A stretch of DNA of 64,000 bases, from NCBI GenBank assembly GCA_964441765.1, contig CAYTVI010000001.1, forward strand, positions 1-64,000, in the 5' to 3' direction. A model generated the notes under the pieces. The model was not told the origin of the DNA, did no database searches, and saw only the letters and a program-made list of their open reading frames with translations. Source of the stretch: Sulfurospirillum sp964441765 (GTDB taxonomy: Bacteria > Campylobacterota > Campylobacteria > Campylobacterales > Sulfurospirillaceae). Positions within the stretch are counted from its first letter, which is position 1, and every line of letters starts with the position of its first letter. A program made the translations under genes and the position numbers. Positions 1 through 8,998 of the stretch are shown one piece after another.

Positions 1-540
1 ATCTTTGGTATTTACGAGGGTGGATACGCAGGCAAAGACCTCAAAGCGGCTGTTTATGTCGTTTACGGTCCTAGGGTTGAACTGGTTATCGCAGAAGATG
101 ATGTGAAATTGTACCGCCTCAACAAAAGCGGTGAGTTTGTTTTCATCAAAAAGATTGTTTTAAAAGAAAAAGGCAAACTCAACGCTCCTGGTTCAACACA
201 AATGTGTTGGGAGCCTCGTCATAAAGAGCTGATTGATGCTATTTTTGCCGATGGGTATCGTTTACGTTATTCTGGAGGCATGGTGCCTGATTTGCATCAA
301 ATCCTTTTAAAAGGCGGTGGACTTTTCTCATACCCTGCAACATCAGATGTTCCCAAAGGAAAGCTTAGAATGATTTTTGAAGTCTTTCCATTTGCTTTTA
401 TCTACGAAAAAGCAGGTGGTGAAGCCATCGATGGGAAGGCAAGAGTTCTTGACTTAACACCTTCTCATCCACACGATACCACACCTTGCTTCTTTGGTTC
501 TAAACATGAAATAACACGTGTCAAGAAGTGCTATGAGTGA
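1..540 (+). CDS. fbp: Fructose-1,6-bisphosphatase class I, 3' part (5' end outside window)
   Basis: The open frame enters from base 1 and ends with TGA at 538-540, so about 179 C-terminal residues are visible. Class I fructose-1,6-bisphosphatases are usually a little over 330 residues, so roughly half is missing. The enzyme removes the 1-phosphate of fructose-1,6-bisphosphate in gluconeogenesis. Family-typical pieces seen are GIYEGGYAG and VVYGPR near the start of the visible part, FIYEKAGGEA, and a C-terminal GKARVLDLTPSHPHDTTPC segment. Any ATG inside the window (for example 103) is internal. The next gene overlaps its last bases. Identity is strong; only the start is unseen. Confidence 0.9.
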   Translation: MFGIYEGGYAGKDLKAAVYVVYGPRVELVIAEDDVKLYRLNKSGEFVFIKKIVLKEKGKLNAPGSTQMCWEPRHKELIDAIFADGYRLRYSGGMVPDLHQILLKGGGLFSYPATSDVPKGKLRMIFEVFPFAFIYEKAGGEAIDGKARVLDLTPSHPHDTTPCFFGSKHEITRVKKCYE

Positions 541-727
541 GATAAAAGATATTTTTGAAGAGATGCTCCAAGAGAAAAAAGCTCTGCTTCAAACCTGCCA
601 ACAAGAGAAAAATATTTTTACATGTAGTGATTGTGAAAAGATGTTTGAGTGTGAAATCCGCAAAACCTATGTCAAAGCTGTTTATGAAAGTATGGCTAAA
701 GGGCATGGTGGTGGATTTGAATTTTAA
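533..727 (+). CDS. Small conserved cysteine-containing protein
   Basis: A 64-residue protein of unknown function. I chose ATG 533, which overlaps the fbp stop (ATGAGTGA), over an in-frame ATG at 518, because the overlap implies translational coupling. The sequence is mostly charged helix, with a cysteine set CxxCEKMFEC in the middle (C-S-D-C then F-E-C) that could bind a metal or form a disulfide, and a glycine-rich C-terminus (HGGGFEF). A gene of this size between fbp and metG also occurs in Campylobacter, as I recall it, which argues that it is real. The CxxC segment is partly encoded by a TACATGTA palindrome at 617-626. Confidence 0.75.
   Translation: MSEIKDIFEEMLQEKKALLQTCQQEKNIFTCSDCEKMFECEIRKTYVKAVYESMAKGHGGGFEF
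617..626. repeat. TACATGTA palindrome, copy 1
   Basis: Ten of 12 positions match; encodes F-T-C-S in the small cysteine protein. Confidence 0.7.
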
Positions 728-744
728 GTTTGTATTTTTTACAC

Positions 745-769
745 GTTTTTAGAGCAAAACTCTAAAAAC
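745..769 (+). terminator. Hairpin after the fbp operon
   Basis: Perfect 10-bp arms GTTTTTAGAG (745-754) and CTCTAAAAAC (760-769) with a five-base loop, 18 bases after the small gene's stop. No U-run follows, so it may be a weak terminator or an RNA-stabilising hairpin. Confidence 0.4.
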
Positions 770-806
770 TACGTTAACACTGGGTTTTCTTTGGCAGAAC
801 GCCCAC

Positions 807-819
807 GCACCTTGGGTGC
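807..819 (+). other. Small hairpin in the metG leader
   Basis: GCACC (807-811) and GGTGC (815-819) pair around a 3-base loop and are followed by an AT-rich stretch. An alternative pairing CCCA/TGGG overlaps it. It could be a short terminator or leader structure 27 bases before the metG start; function unproven. Confidence 0.3.
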
Positions 820-845
820 TTATATTAATTTAATTAGGAAAAACA

Positions 846-2777
846 ATGTCTCAAAAAGCCTATATTACAACCCCGATTTATTATGTGAACGATGTACCGC
901 ATATCGGACATGCTTACACCACGATTATTGCCGATACGATGGCGCGTTATTATCGTTTAAAAGGCTATGAAACCTTCTTTTTAACAGGAACCGACGAACA
1001 CGGCCAAAAAATCGAAGAAGCCGCAAAATCACGTGGAAAAACGCCACAAGGCTACGCGGATGAAATCAGTGGAAAATTCCGTGCCCTTTGGGATGAGTTT
1101 GATATCAGCTACGACAAATTTATCCGTACCACTGATGCAGAGCACAAAAGCGGTGTTCAAAAAGCGTTTCAAGTGATGTTTGATAAAGGCGATATCTACA
1201 AAGGCGAATATGAGGGACATTATTGTGTGAGTTGTGAAACTTTTTTCACCGATACACAACTGGTGGATGAAGACAAATGCCCAGACTGTGGAAAAATCAC
1301 ACGATTGGTCAAAGAAGAGAGTTACTTTTTTAAATTAGCAAAATACCAAGAAGATTTGCTCAAATGGTATCAAAATGATGAGAAATGCGTTTTACCAAAG
1401 GGTAAAAAAAACGAAGTGATTAGTTTTGTCAAACAAGGGCTACGTGACCTCTCCATTACACGAACCAGTTTTGATTGGGGAATAAAGCTTCCTGCTTGCA
1501 TGAACGATGATAGACACGTCATGTACGTGTGGCTTGATGCACTTTTAAACTACGTCACAGCACTAGGATATGGTGGGGATGAAAAAAACATCAATTTTTG
1601 GCCTGCAACCATGCATTTAGTGGGTAAAGATATCTTGCGTTTTCACGCGATTTATTGGCCAGCGTTTTTGATGAGCCTTGGGCTTGCGTTACCTAAACAC
1701 GTCGCAGCACACGGTTGGTGGACACGAAATGGCGAGAAGATGAGCAAAAGCAAAGGCAACGTGGTCAATCCTAAAGAAGTTGCTGATGCGTATGGTTTGG
1801 AGAATTTTAGATACTTTATGCTTCGAGAAGTGCCGTTTGGGCAAGATGGCGATTTTAGTCAAAAAGCATTGATGGACCGCATCAACTCAGACCTTGGTAA
1901 TGAACTTGGAAACCTTTTAAACCGCATCATCGGTATGAGTGGAAAATATAGCAATGGCATGGTTGACTCCAAAGATGTTGTGAAATTTTACGCCAAAGAA
2001 TTAAACAGTGTCGATGAAATCCTCAAAAATGTTGAAAGTGCTTTGCAAGAACTCCAAACCAATCGTTATTTGGAAGATTTATGGAAAGCCCTCACGGTTG
2101 CCAATCAGTCCATTACTTTGCATGAGCCATGGGTGAAGATGAAAGAGGGAAGAGAAGACGAAGCCTACGCACTTGTAGCTCTTGTTTCAAATATCTTAGC
2201 CCGAGTCAGTGTTTTACTCCACCCTGTCATGCCCAAAACAACCGATAAAATTGCCCATGCTCTTGGATTTGAAATTTCAACGGCAAGTTACCAAAAACTC
2301 GTACTTGAAAACCATTTATTAGATACCTTTACCATCGAAAAAATCCCACCTCTTTTTCCTCGTATTGAAGAAGAGCTAATGGCACAACCTCAAGCACCTG
2401 CTCCTGAGCCTGTGGTGATTAAAACGGCTAAAAAAGAGAGCAAAACGGAGTCCATCATCACGATAGACCAATTCTTTGAAACCTCTTTGAAAATCGGTAC
2501 CGTGCTTGAAGCAAGCATTGTCGAAGGAAGCGATAGGCTTTTAAAACTGAAAGTCGATGTGGCAGAACATGAGCCTCGCCAAATCGTTGCAGGTATTCGT
2601 GAATTTTATACCCCAGAATCACTCATCGGTACGCAAGTCTGCGTGGTTGCTAACTTAAAACCTGCAACCATCAAAGGGCTGCTCTCCCAAGGGATGCTCT
2701 TAGCGGCAAAAGATAAAGAGGGATTGTGCCTTATCCGACCCGAGAGTAAACGAGCAAGCGGCGCTTCGATTGGATGA
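846..2777 (+). CDS. metG: Methionyl-tRNA synthetase
   Basis: Charges tRNA-Met with methionine in the cytoplasm. The class I signature HIGH lies at residues 19-22 and KMSKS at about 298-302. A zinc-knuckle-type insertion with C-x2-C and C-x2-C pairs lies at about 127-150. The C-terminal ~100 residues (from about 540) form the EMAP/Trbp111-type tRNA-binding OB fold, joined by a Pro/Ala-rich linker near 515-525, so this is the long form of the enzyme (643 residues). The start is supported by AGGA at 836-839. The stop overlaps the next gene by four bases, suggesting coupled translation. Confidence 0.97.
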   Translation: MSQKAYITTPIYYVNDVPHIGHAYTTIIADTMARYYRLKGYETFFLTGTDEHGQKIEEAAKSRGKTPQGYADEISGKFRALWDEFDISYDKFIRTTDAEHKSGVQKAFQVMFDKGDIYKGEYEGHYCVSCETFFTDTQLVDEDKCPDCGKITRLVKEESYFFKLAKYQEDLLKWYQNDEKCVLPKGKKNEVISFVKQGLRDLSITRTSFDWGIKLPACMNDDRHVMYVWLDALLNYVTALGYGGDEKNINFWPATMHLVGKDILRFHAIYWPAFLMSLGLALPKHVAAHGWWTRNGEKMSKSKGNVVNPKEVADAYGLENFRYFMLREVPFGQDGDFSQKALMDRINSDLGNELGNLLNRIIGMSGKYSNGMVDSKDVVKFYAKELNSVDEILKNVESALQELQTNRYLEDLWKALTVANQSITLHEPWVKMKEGREDEAYALVALVSNILARVSVLLHPVMPKTTDKIAHALGFEISTASYQKLVLENHLLDTFTIEKIPPLFPRIEEELMAQPQAPAPEPVVIKTAKKESKTESIITIDQFFETSLKIGTVLEASIVEGSDRLLKLKVDVAEHEPRQIVAGIREFYTPESLIGTQVCVVANLKPATIKGLLSQGMLLAAKDKEGLCLIRPESKRASGASIG

Positions 2778-3775
2778 AAATTGATAACTGTATAAGAATC
2801 ATTGATGGAGTACTTCAAACGACCCCTTCTATTGATGCCTTTGAGCGGATTGTTTTTGAAAGTCATCGTGTCTTACGGGGTGATTGTTTCATCGACGTTT
2901 CCAACACTTCTCATGCCACACAAGAGGCGATTGAAAAAGGAGCTTATGCCATTATTTCAATGCGTCCTTTTGAGGGGCAGGATGAAGAAATTGCATGGAT
3001 ACATGTGGCGTGCATTGAACAAACGCTCATTAAATTGTTACGCTATACCATTACCCAAAAATCGCTTCGTTGCTTTATCGCATCTTGCGTTCAAATCTCT
3101 TTTTTAGAATCTATTCAATCGCCCAAAAGTATTAAAACGTTAAAAGGCTCTTTGCAAGAGTATGCGGTAGAGATTTTTAAAGCCAAAGAGAATGACTCTT
3201 TTTGTCTGTGCGATGAAACGCTAGCCCTCTTAATTGCGCCTAGTGCACAAAAAATCGCAGTGCCTTTACATGTAAATCCTGTTTTTTCTAAAGGTTTGTT
3301 TATCTCAAGCTTTCAGTATAAAACGCACTATTGGCACGAACAAAAAATTCCCGCTCTTTTTGTGAACGCATTTGTCAGTGTTTTGGCGTTTTGTGATGAA
3401 CACTCTATCGCATGGCATTGTGATACCATTCCTTTGAGTGAACATTTTTACCCACAATTTATCACCCAAAGTTTGCGTAAAAAAGAGTTTGGCATGAGCG
3501 ATAAAGTGCTTATTTTTGAATCAAATCAAGCCCTTTTAGAAGAAGAAATTTCTTACCTGCAAAGCCAAAAAGAGGCAACATCCCTTATCGTGTGTTTGCC
3601 CAAAGGATGTGATATTTCTTTTACATGTAAAAGCAACATACTTTTTTACACACAAGCTTCTGATTTGAACATATTAAAAGAACACTCATTTTGCTACGCA
3701 CTGATTTTAGGTGAAAAAGAGGCATTTGAGCCTTTGTTGAACCAAACATTTAGTGTTCAACCCACACTTTTTTAA
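2774..3775 (+). CDS. Conserved hypothetical protein with MurE/MurF-N-like region
   Basis: A 333-residue cytoplasmic protein. Residues about 25-75 (FESHRVLRGDCFIDV, then AIEKGAYAII) resemble the N-terminal substrate-binding domain of MurE/MurF ligases, but no ATP-binding P-loop or ligase motifs follow, so it is not a Mur ligase. The gene overlaps metG by ATGA and lies 12 bases before ybeY. A hypothetical gene next to metG also occurs in Campylobacter, as I recall. Two palindromes (3265-3276, 3620-3631) encode LHVN and FTCK in it. Function unknown. Confidence 0.8.
   Translation: MKIDNCIRIIDGVLQTTPSIDAFERIVFESHRVLRGDCFIDVSNTSHATQEAIEKGAYAIISMRPFEGQDEEIAWIHVACIEQTLIKLLRYTITQKSLRCFIASCVQISFLESIQSPKSIKTLKGSLQEYAVEIFKAKENDSFCLCDETLALLIAPSAQKIAVPLHVNPVFSKGLFISSFQYKTHYWHEQKIPALFVNAFVSVLAFCDEHSIAWHCDTIPLSEHFYPQFITQSLRKKEFGMSDKVLIFESNQALLEEEISYLQSQKEATSLIVCLPKGCDISFTCKSNILFYTQASDLNILKEHSFCYALILGEKEAFEPLLNQTFSVQPTLF
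3265..3276. repeat. TTTACATGTAAA palindrome, copy 2
   Basis: Full match; L-H-V-N in the MurE/F-N-like protein. Confidence 0.85.
3620..3631. repeat. TTTACATGTAAA palindrome, copy 3
   Basis: Full match; F-T-C-K in the same protein, using a different reading frame from copy 2. Confidence 0.85.
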
Positions 3776-3787
3776 AAGGTAAAACCT

Positions 3788-4210
3788 ATGCTACTCATTG
3801 AAAATGAAGCCCAAATATCTTTACATGTAACGCTTTTAGAGCGTATTTGTGATGAACATACAACCAAAGAAGTTGAACTCCTTGTAGTTGATACAAAATC
3901 GATGCATGAACTCAACCTTGAACATCGAGGTGTCGATAAAACCACCGATGTCTTAAGCTTTCCTATCGAAGATTTTCCTCACGCACCTTTGGGTTCTATC
4001 GTCATTAACTACGAATTAGCTTGCCAAAAAGCACAAGAACTCGGACACACAAGCGAAGAGGAAATAACGCTTTTATTTATCCATGGACTGTTGCATTTGC
4101 TAGGGTATGACCATGAAGTGGACAGTGGAGAAATGAGAGAAAAAGAAGAGGCTTTGATAAAACAATACCATCTACCTGAAAGCTTAATTGTCCGCACAGA
4201 ACAACTTTAG
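3788..4210 (+). CDS. ybeY: Endoribonuclease YbeY (rRNA maturation factor)
   Basis: A single-domain zinc-dependent RNase of 140 residues used in 16S rRNA 3'-end maturation and ribosome quality control. The metal-binding signature HGLLHLLGYDH is intact in the C-terminal third, and the family motif RGVDKTTDVLSFP precedes it. A putative AAAAGG lies shortly upstream. The gene ends convergently six bases from the PBP2 gene. Confidence 0.95.
   Translation: MLLIENEAQISLHVTLLERICDEHTTKEVELLVVDTKSMHELNLEHRGVDKTTDVLSFPIEDFPHAPLGSIVINYELACQKAQELGHTSEEEITLLFIHGLLHLLGYDHEVDSGEMREKEEALIKQYHLPESLIVRTEQL
3820..3831. repeat. TTTACATGTAA palindrome, copy 4
   Basis: L-H-V-T in ybeY, 11 codons after its start. 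Confidence 0.8.
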
Positions 4211-4216
4211 CGTTAT

Positions 4217-6010
4217 CTATTTGATGTAACCCATCTCATACAATTTATCGTACACTTTGGAGACAATAGGTCCTCCTTCACTCCCACCGTGTCCTCCGTG
4301 TTCAACTAAGACGGTAACAACGTATTGGGGATTTTCATACGGTCCATAGGTTGTTAGCCAAGCATGAGAGCGATGGTAGTACTCCATATCTTCTTCACGC
4401 ATACGCTTCTTCTCTGTTTGTGAAATCCCCACCACTTGTGCTGTACCTGTTTTAGCGGCAATTTTAATAGGAGCCTTTAGCTTAAGATGGTTAAACCCCG
4501 TACCTCCTGGCTGATTTGCCACTTGATACATTCCTTCTCGTGTCACTTTTAAAAATCGCTTTTGTTCAGGGGGAACGATATTCTCATCCACGGGAAAATC
4601 AATAGGAACCTCATTGATTTTTTTAATAAAATGCGGTGTTATTCCATTACCCGTGGCAAGAAAAGCGGTATGCTTTGCAACTTGTACCGGTGTGACAAGA
4701 AAATATCCTTGCCCAATGGAAGAAATCAACGTCTCCCCTTGCGACCATCCTTTATTAAAACGCTCTTTTTTCCATTCACGGCTAGGAACAATGCCTATAA
4801 ACTCTCTGGGTAAATCAATGCCTGTTTTTTCTCCAAAGCCTACTTTTTTTAAAAAATGTGAGATATTATCAATCCCAACTTTAAGGCTTGTTTTATAAAA
4901 ATAATCATCACAGCTCTCTTTAATGGCTTTAACATAATCGGTCATCCCATGCCCATCTTTTTTCCAATCACGAAAAAGCCTTCCTCCAAGCTCCATTGTT
5001 CCCGTACTTTCAATCAAGGTAGAAGGCGAGATGATACCTGTGTTAAGCATCGCCATTCCTACCCCCATCTTAATGACAGAGCCTGGGGGATAAAGTCCAT
5101 TGACAAGTTTATTGGTAAAAGGGTGATTGAGGTCATTAGCAAGAATGGTCCATTCATCTTTAGAAATACCACTGACAAATTTATTCAAATCATACTCAGG
5201 AAAACTTGCCGCGGCTAAGATTTCACCATTTTTAGCATTCATCACCACAATGGCACCACTGTCTTCCCCAAAGAGGGTTGTAAGATACTTTTGAAGTTCT
5301 AAATCAAGGGTTAAGATGACATCATTGCTGACAGGAAGCGTTTTAGTAATCTGTTCTATCTCTTGATTAAAAGCGGTTACTTTTGTCTTTTTTTCCCCTT
5401 TAACACCTTGTAAAACAGCGTTATAGTACTTTTCAATGCCTGTTTTACCAGAAAAACCAACCAACTTAGCCGTTGCATCTTCGGCAATATCTTGTGCATT
5501 TGACTTGCCCACATAGCCAATGACGTGCGAGGCTAAAGAACCATGAGGATAATGACGCTTTGAGGCAAGCTCTATTTTTAAATTATCACGTTGTGCAAGC
5601 TTTGCAAAATGAGGAATGAGCTTATCATAAGGAATAAAATCAATCACATCAACATAATCATGGTTGTAAGGAGAATCGGCTTTGAGATAGGTTTTTGTCA
5701 TCTCCTTAGCCGTAAAATCTGTTAGAACAGAAGCTAAAAAATTGATTTCATCGTCCAATAAAGGTCGATTGCGTTTCAAACTCATCTGAGGCTTAAGGCG
5801 AATCGAAAAGCCCAAACGATTGACGGAGAGAGGCTTAAGATTGCGATCTAAAATAACCCCACGCAAAGGAGCCAACTCTTCGGTTCTGACCACATTTTGT
5901 TTTGCAATCTCTTCATAATAAGCATTGGATTTGATACTAACATAATAAACCCGTACTAAAAGGGCTATCCATATCGTAAAAAAAATAGCTAAAACAATTT
6001 TAATCCTCAC
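4217..6010 (-). CDS. mrdA: Penicillin-binding protein 2 (elongasome transpeptidase)
   Basis: Class B transpeptidase that cross-links peptidoglycan during cell elongation. It has one N-terminal membrane anchor (about residues 5-25), a dimerisation/pedestal domain, and a periplasmic transpeptidase domain with the nucleophile motif S-V-I-K (Ser 311), S-C-D (366-368, an S-x-D form I take to be usual in this subfamily) and K-T-G-T (520-523). Length 597 is normal. The ATG overlaps the stop of the MreD-like gene upstream, which places it in the elongation-envelope operon. RodA, its glycosyltransferase partner, is encoded elsewhere in the window (35335). Confidence 0.95.
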   Translation of the reverse strand: MRIKIVLAIFFTIWIALLVRVYYVSIKSNAYYEEIAKQNVVRTEELAPLRGVILDRNLKPLSVNRLGFSIRLKPQMSLKRNRPLLDDEINFLASVLTDFTAKEMTKTYLKADSPYNHDYVDVIDFIPYDKLIPHFAKLAQRDNLKIELASKRHYPHGSLASHVIGYVGKSNAQDIAEDATAKLVGFSGKTGIEKYYNAVLQGVKGEKKTKVTAFNQEIEQITKTLPVSNDVILTLDLELQKYLTTLFGEDSGAIVVMNAKNGEILAAASFPEYDLNKFVSGISKDEWTILANDLNHPFTNKLVNGLYPPGSVIKMGVGMAMLNTGIISPSTLIESTGTMELGGRLFRDWKKDGHGMTDYVKAIKESCDDYFYKTSLKVGIDNISHFLKKVGFGEKTGIDLPREFIGIVPSREWKKERFNKGWSQGETLISSIGQGYFLVTPVQVAKHTAFLATGNGITPHFIKKINEVPIDFPVDENIVPPEQKRFLKVTREGMYQVANQPGGTGFNHLKLKAPIKIAAKTGTAQVVGISQTEKKRMREEDMEYYHRSHAWLTTYGPYENPQYVVTVLVEHGGHGGSEGGPIVSKVYDKLYEMGYIK

Positions 6011-6495
6011 CGTGGAACCCTCAAAAAGATAAAGGCCAAAAGGGCATCAACACCAATAAAATAAAAATAGTGGTTTGAAAAATAAGGGAAAGGGGCATTC
6101 AGAAGATAGGCGAGACAAAAATTAATCGCGTAATGTCCCAAATAACCTACTGTTACATACAATGCCAAAATACAATTTTGACAAGAAGTTTTTTGTTGAA
6201 TATTTAAAATAGCAAACCGATAAAAAAGAAAGAAAAGCATCACATATGAAAAAAGATAAAATCCTTTATACAAATCATAAAAACTCAAATAAGCAAATGT
6301 AAAAAACAGTGGAATCTTTTGTTCTTCTTCTTTAAAGTAAAGAATACTATAACAAAATAAAAAACCTGCAAGGGAGGGAATAAAAGGATAAAGAGACGAT
6401 ATCACCTGTGCTACAAAAAGTGTAACACCGAAGAAAAAAAGTCCTAAATAATTTTGATCAGAGCTATTTCGTCGCATACTGGAAAATGTTTGCAT
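6007..6495 (-). CDS. MreD-like small integral membrane protein
   Basis: A 162-residue hydrophobic protein with about five predicted membrane helices, rich in Phe and Tyr. Its position directly upstream of PBP2 and overlapping it by four bases is that of MreD in rod-shape operons, but sequence similarity cannot be judged by eye. The start overlaps the GNAT gene by about 50 bases; an in-frame ATG at 6477 (MRRNSSDQ) is an alternative. MreD-like is an inference from topology and context. Confidence 0.75.
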   Translation of the reverse strand: MQTFSSMRRNSSDQNYLGLFFFGVTLFVAQVISSLYPFIPSLAGFLFCYSILYFKEEEQKIPLFFTFAYLSFYDLYKGFYLFSYVMLFFLFYRFAILNIQQKTSCQNCILALYVTVGYLGHYAINFCLAYLLNAPFPYFSNHYFYFIGVDALLAFIFLRVPR

Positions 6496-6902
6496 TTAAT
6501 ACAATCTGCCCATATTTTATGAGAAGGCAAAGACTCTTTAGGAATTTCGCTAAATCCAACCGATTCAAAAAAAGGTTTTTGGTAGGTTAACGTAAAGACC
6601 TTTTTAACATCCATCGCTTCACCCTCTTTTAAGAGCGCTTGAACAATGCCTTTACCAACGCCTCGTCCACGAAAGCCATCTTTAACCACTAAACTTCGCA
6701 CTTCCGCTAAATCATCTGCATGAAAATGCAGTGCACCAAAACCGATGATTGTTCCCTCATCTTTAGCTAAAATATAAGAGCGAATATTAGTCGCCATCTC
6801 ATCAGCACTTCTAAAAAGGATAATGCCTTTCTCCACTTCTGGTTTCACAACCTCTTGCATGGAGACAATGTCGCTGAGTTTTGCTTTGGTATATGTTATC
6901 AT
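6444..6902 (-). CDS. GNAT acetyltransferase, ArgA-like (probable N-acetylglutamate synthase)
   Basis: A 152-residue stand-alone GNAT domain. The acetyl-CoA loop is GFRGRGVGKG, preceded by ALHFHADDLAEVRSL and followed by FTLTYQKPFFESVGF and KIWADCIKC. These are the hallmarks of the GNAT half of N-acetylglutamate synthases, including the short stand-alone type, so a role in the first step of arginine synthesis is likely. There is no amino-acid kinase domain. The C-terminus carries C-x2-C…C cysteines. It overlaps engB (ATGA) and the MreD-like gene. Specificity is an inference. Confidence 0.82.
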   Translation of the reverse strand: MITYTKAKLSDIVSMQEVVKPEVEKGIILFRSADEMATNIRSYILAKDEGTIIGFGALHFHADDLAEVRSLVVKDGFRGRGVGKGIVQALLKEGEAMDVKKVFTLTYQKPFFESVGFSEIPKESLPSHKIWADCIKCKHFPVCDEIALIKII

Positions 6903-7501
6903 GCGTCAACCCCAAACAGATGCTCAAAAATAGCATTTTTTGCTTTATCCATCCCTTTTTTACTGGTGTTAGAGACCATAATGGCATCAGGATAATGTTT
7001 TTTAATCACACTCATCTCACTTTGAGAAAGTTTATCCGCCTTAGTAAAAATACGTAAAATAGCTTGATCAGGGCGAAGAATGGACTGTAAATAATCATAC
7101 ACTTCCACATCACTTTCCAAAAGGGGGTGTCGTCCATCAATCAAATGAACAAAAAGACGAATAGAAACGCGTCTTTTGATATAATCTGTTAGATTTTTTT
7201 GCCACTCTAGCTTCGTTGTTTTTGAAACTTTCGCATATCCAAATCCTGGTAAATCAACCAGTTGTGCTTCATACGTCGATTCATCTTTGACAAAACTCAC
7301 GTGAAAAAAGTTAATGAGACGTGTTTTTCCAGGCGTGGAAGAGCTCTTTGCTAAACCTTTTTTATTCGTGAGTGCATTAATAATAGAACTTTTTCCCACA
7401 TTACTACGTCCAACAAAGGCTACTTCACTGATACTCTCAGGTGTTGTTTCATCAAGCTTTGAAGCAGATTTGACAAAAAAGGCATTAGTGAGGCGTATCA
7501 C
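6899..7501 (-). CDS. engB: Ribosome-biogenesis GTPase EngB (YsxC/YihA)
   Basis: Essential-type GTPase in large-subunit assembly. G1 is GRSNVGKS (about residues 31-38), G2 lies around SSTPGKTR, G3 is DLPGFGYA, and G4 is T-K-A-D. Length 200 is typical. It overlaps lptA by four bases and the acetyltransferase by four, so it is translated within the envelope operon. Confidence 0.96.
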   Translation of the reverse strand: MIRLTNAFFVKSASKLDETTPESISEVAFVGRSNVGKSSIINALTNKKGLAKSSSTPGKTRLINFFHVSFVKDESTYEAQLVDLPGFGYAKVSKTTKLEWQKNLTDYIKRRVSIRLFVHLIDGRHPLLESDVEVYDYLQSILRPDQAILRIFTKADKLSQSEMSVIKKHYPDAIMVSNTSKKGMDKAKNAIFEHLFGVDA

Positions 7502-7965
7502 TTTTTTTGTTCCTCAACTTTGAAGATAAACTTCACAGGCGCTTTGCCTTTTCCATCCACTTCATACTGACCGCTAATTTGATCTGCTTTAATATAATCT
7601 CCATAGACTTTTTTATCGCTCTCTATCTCATGCAAAAAAGCTTTTTTCTCTAAAACATAGGTACTCTTACTCGGTTCATAGGTCATTTTTTCCGCTTCCC
7701 CATAGTACTTCTTTTCATTCATGGTCATATTGACCTTTGCATCACCCGTTGCGACATAGCGTAAAGGCTGTTTTTTATCATCAAATTCAATTAAAACTTT
7801 TTGAGCAAGTAATTTATCACTTTGTTTGACTACTTTTACATTACCTTCAAAAACACTGATTTTTTTCTTTTCATCGGCAAAAAACTTATCGGCAGTGACT
7901 TCAACTTGCTCAGCAAACAAAGGAGCCATAAACCCCATAAGTGCGATTACTATTAAACGTTTCAT
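7498..7965 (-). CDS. lptA: LptA-type periplasmic LPS-transport protein
   Basis: A signal peptide (MKRLIVIALMG… cleaved after LFA) is followed by an OstA-N/LptA beta-jellyroll: VTADKFFADEKKKISVFEGNV is the classic first repeat. Length 155 fits periplasmic LptA rather than the outer-membrane LptD. It bridges LPS from LptC to LptD across the periplasm. It overlaps lptC by four bases, matching the lptC-lptA pairing seen widely. Confidence 0.9.
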   Translation of the reverse strand: MKRLIVIALMGFMAPLFAEQVEVTADKFFADEKKKISVFEGNVKVVKQSDKLLAQKVLIEFDDKKQPLRYVATGDAKVNMTMNEKKYYGEAEKMTYEPSKSTYVLEKKAFLHEIESDKKVYGDYIKADQISGQYEVDGKGKAPVKFIFKVEEQKK

Positions 7966-8510
7966 TGACTCTTTTTTCCTGTTTTTTTCTCTATATTTAT
8001 CACGCTATGAATAGTGTTAGCACTTATTGTGCCCTCTTTCATCTGATAAACAAATGAAAGCCCATTAGTTCGGCTTTGGCTTTGCAAAAAGACAAAGGGT
8101 TTTTGACTGCTCAAAATTCCTTTGTCGGTATCATACCGAATAGATTCTCCATCAAGCCCTATACCGTCTTCACGTCGATAACGTGAATTTGTCATAAAAT
8201 CAATCACTTTATTTTTTAAAATAGCTTCATCAGAAACGATGCTTCCTTTAAGCCCTTCTTTGGTTTTATGCTTTGCATCTATCTCATAAAGCCTATCAAC
8301 ATCTCCATAGCGTGCAACACGACGCGAATAAACCACACCATCCACACTGCCCTCTTTTATTTGATAGTTTCGTGCATTGAAAAGCTCAATATCAGGAACT
8401 AAACGGCCATCAACTCCTACTTCTTTAATGCGGTAAGGTTCTTTGACAATGAGAAACACCATCATACCTGCAAATAAAACCATACAATAAAAAAGAACCC
8501 TTACAGCCAC
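7962..8510 (-). CDS. lptC: LptC-type LPS export protein
   Basis: A bitopic inner-membrane protein with one N-terminal helix (about 5-22) and a periplasmic beta-rich domain of about 160 residues. Its assignment rests on the position between kdsC and lptA, its length of 182 and its topology; LptC proteins are poorly conserved. The start overlaps the kdsC end by ten bases. Confidence 0.85.
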   Translation of the reverse strand: MAVRVLFYCMVLFAGMMVFLIVKEPYRIKEVGVDGRLVPDIELFNARNYQIKEGSVDGVVYSRRVARYGDVDRLYEIDAKHKTKEGLKGSIVSDEAILKNKVIDFMTNSRYRREDGIGLDGESIRYDTDKGILSSQKPFVFLQSQSRTNGLSFVYQMKEGTISANTIHSVINIEKKTGKKSQ

Positions 8511-8998
8511 AAGTTTATAAACTCCTTTTCAAGCCCCTCACGTTTCATCACACTTTCAATCATTTCTCTCACAGCACCCCGTCCACCATCACGAGAAAGG
8601 ATAATATCTACTTGGCTTTGAACCAAGGGCATCGCATCGTGTGGAGCAAAAGAGAGTTTCACAGCTTTCAATAAAGAAAGGTCATTCAAATCATCTCCAA
8701 TAGCCGCTACATTTTCAAACGCAAGCCCTTCTTTTTCCAAAATAGTTTGTAAAATAGCTTTTTTATCTTTGACATCTTGATACAAATAGGTTATTCCAAG
8801 CTCTTTTGCCCGACGTTCTACCACACGAGAACTTCTTCCTGTAATAATCGCACTTTTACGACCTAATTTATGCCACGAAACAATCCCAAAACCATCTTTG
8901 ACATTAAATGTCTTAAACTCTTCACTGTCACTATTACCATAGGTGATGCCACCATCGGTTAAACATCCATCCACATCAAACACTAAAAGTTCTATCAC
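8501..8998 (-). CDS. kdsC: 3-deoxy-D-manno-octulosonate-8-phosphate phosphatase (KdsC-type HAD)
   Basis: A 165-residue C0-type HAD phosphatase without a cap domain. The nucleophile motif is DVDGCLTDG (residues about 7-15), motif II is I-I-T-G-R-S, and the acidic motif IV is IGDDLNDL. It releases phosphate from KDO-8-P for LPS core synthesis, consistent with neighbouring lptC and lptA. It overlaps hisB by four bases. Confidence 0.92.
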   Translation of the reverse strand: MIELLVFDVDGCLTDGGITYGNSDSEEFKTFNVKDGFGIVSWHKLGRKSAIITGRSSRVVERRAKELGITYLYQDVKDKKAILQTILEKEGLAFENVAAIGDDLNDLSLLKAVKLSFAPHDAMPLVQSQVDIILSRDGGRGAVREMIESVMKREGLEKEFINLWL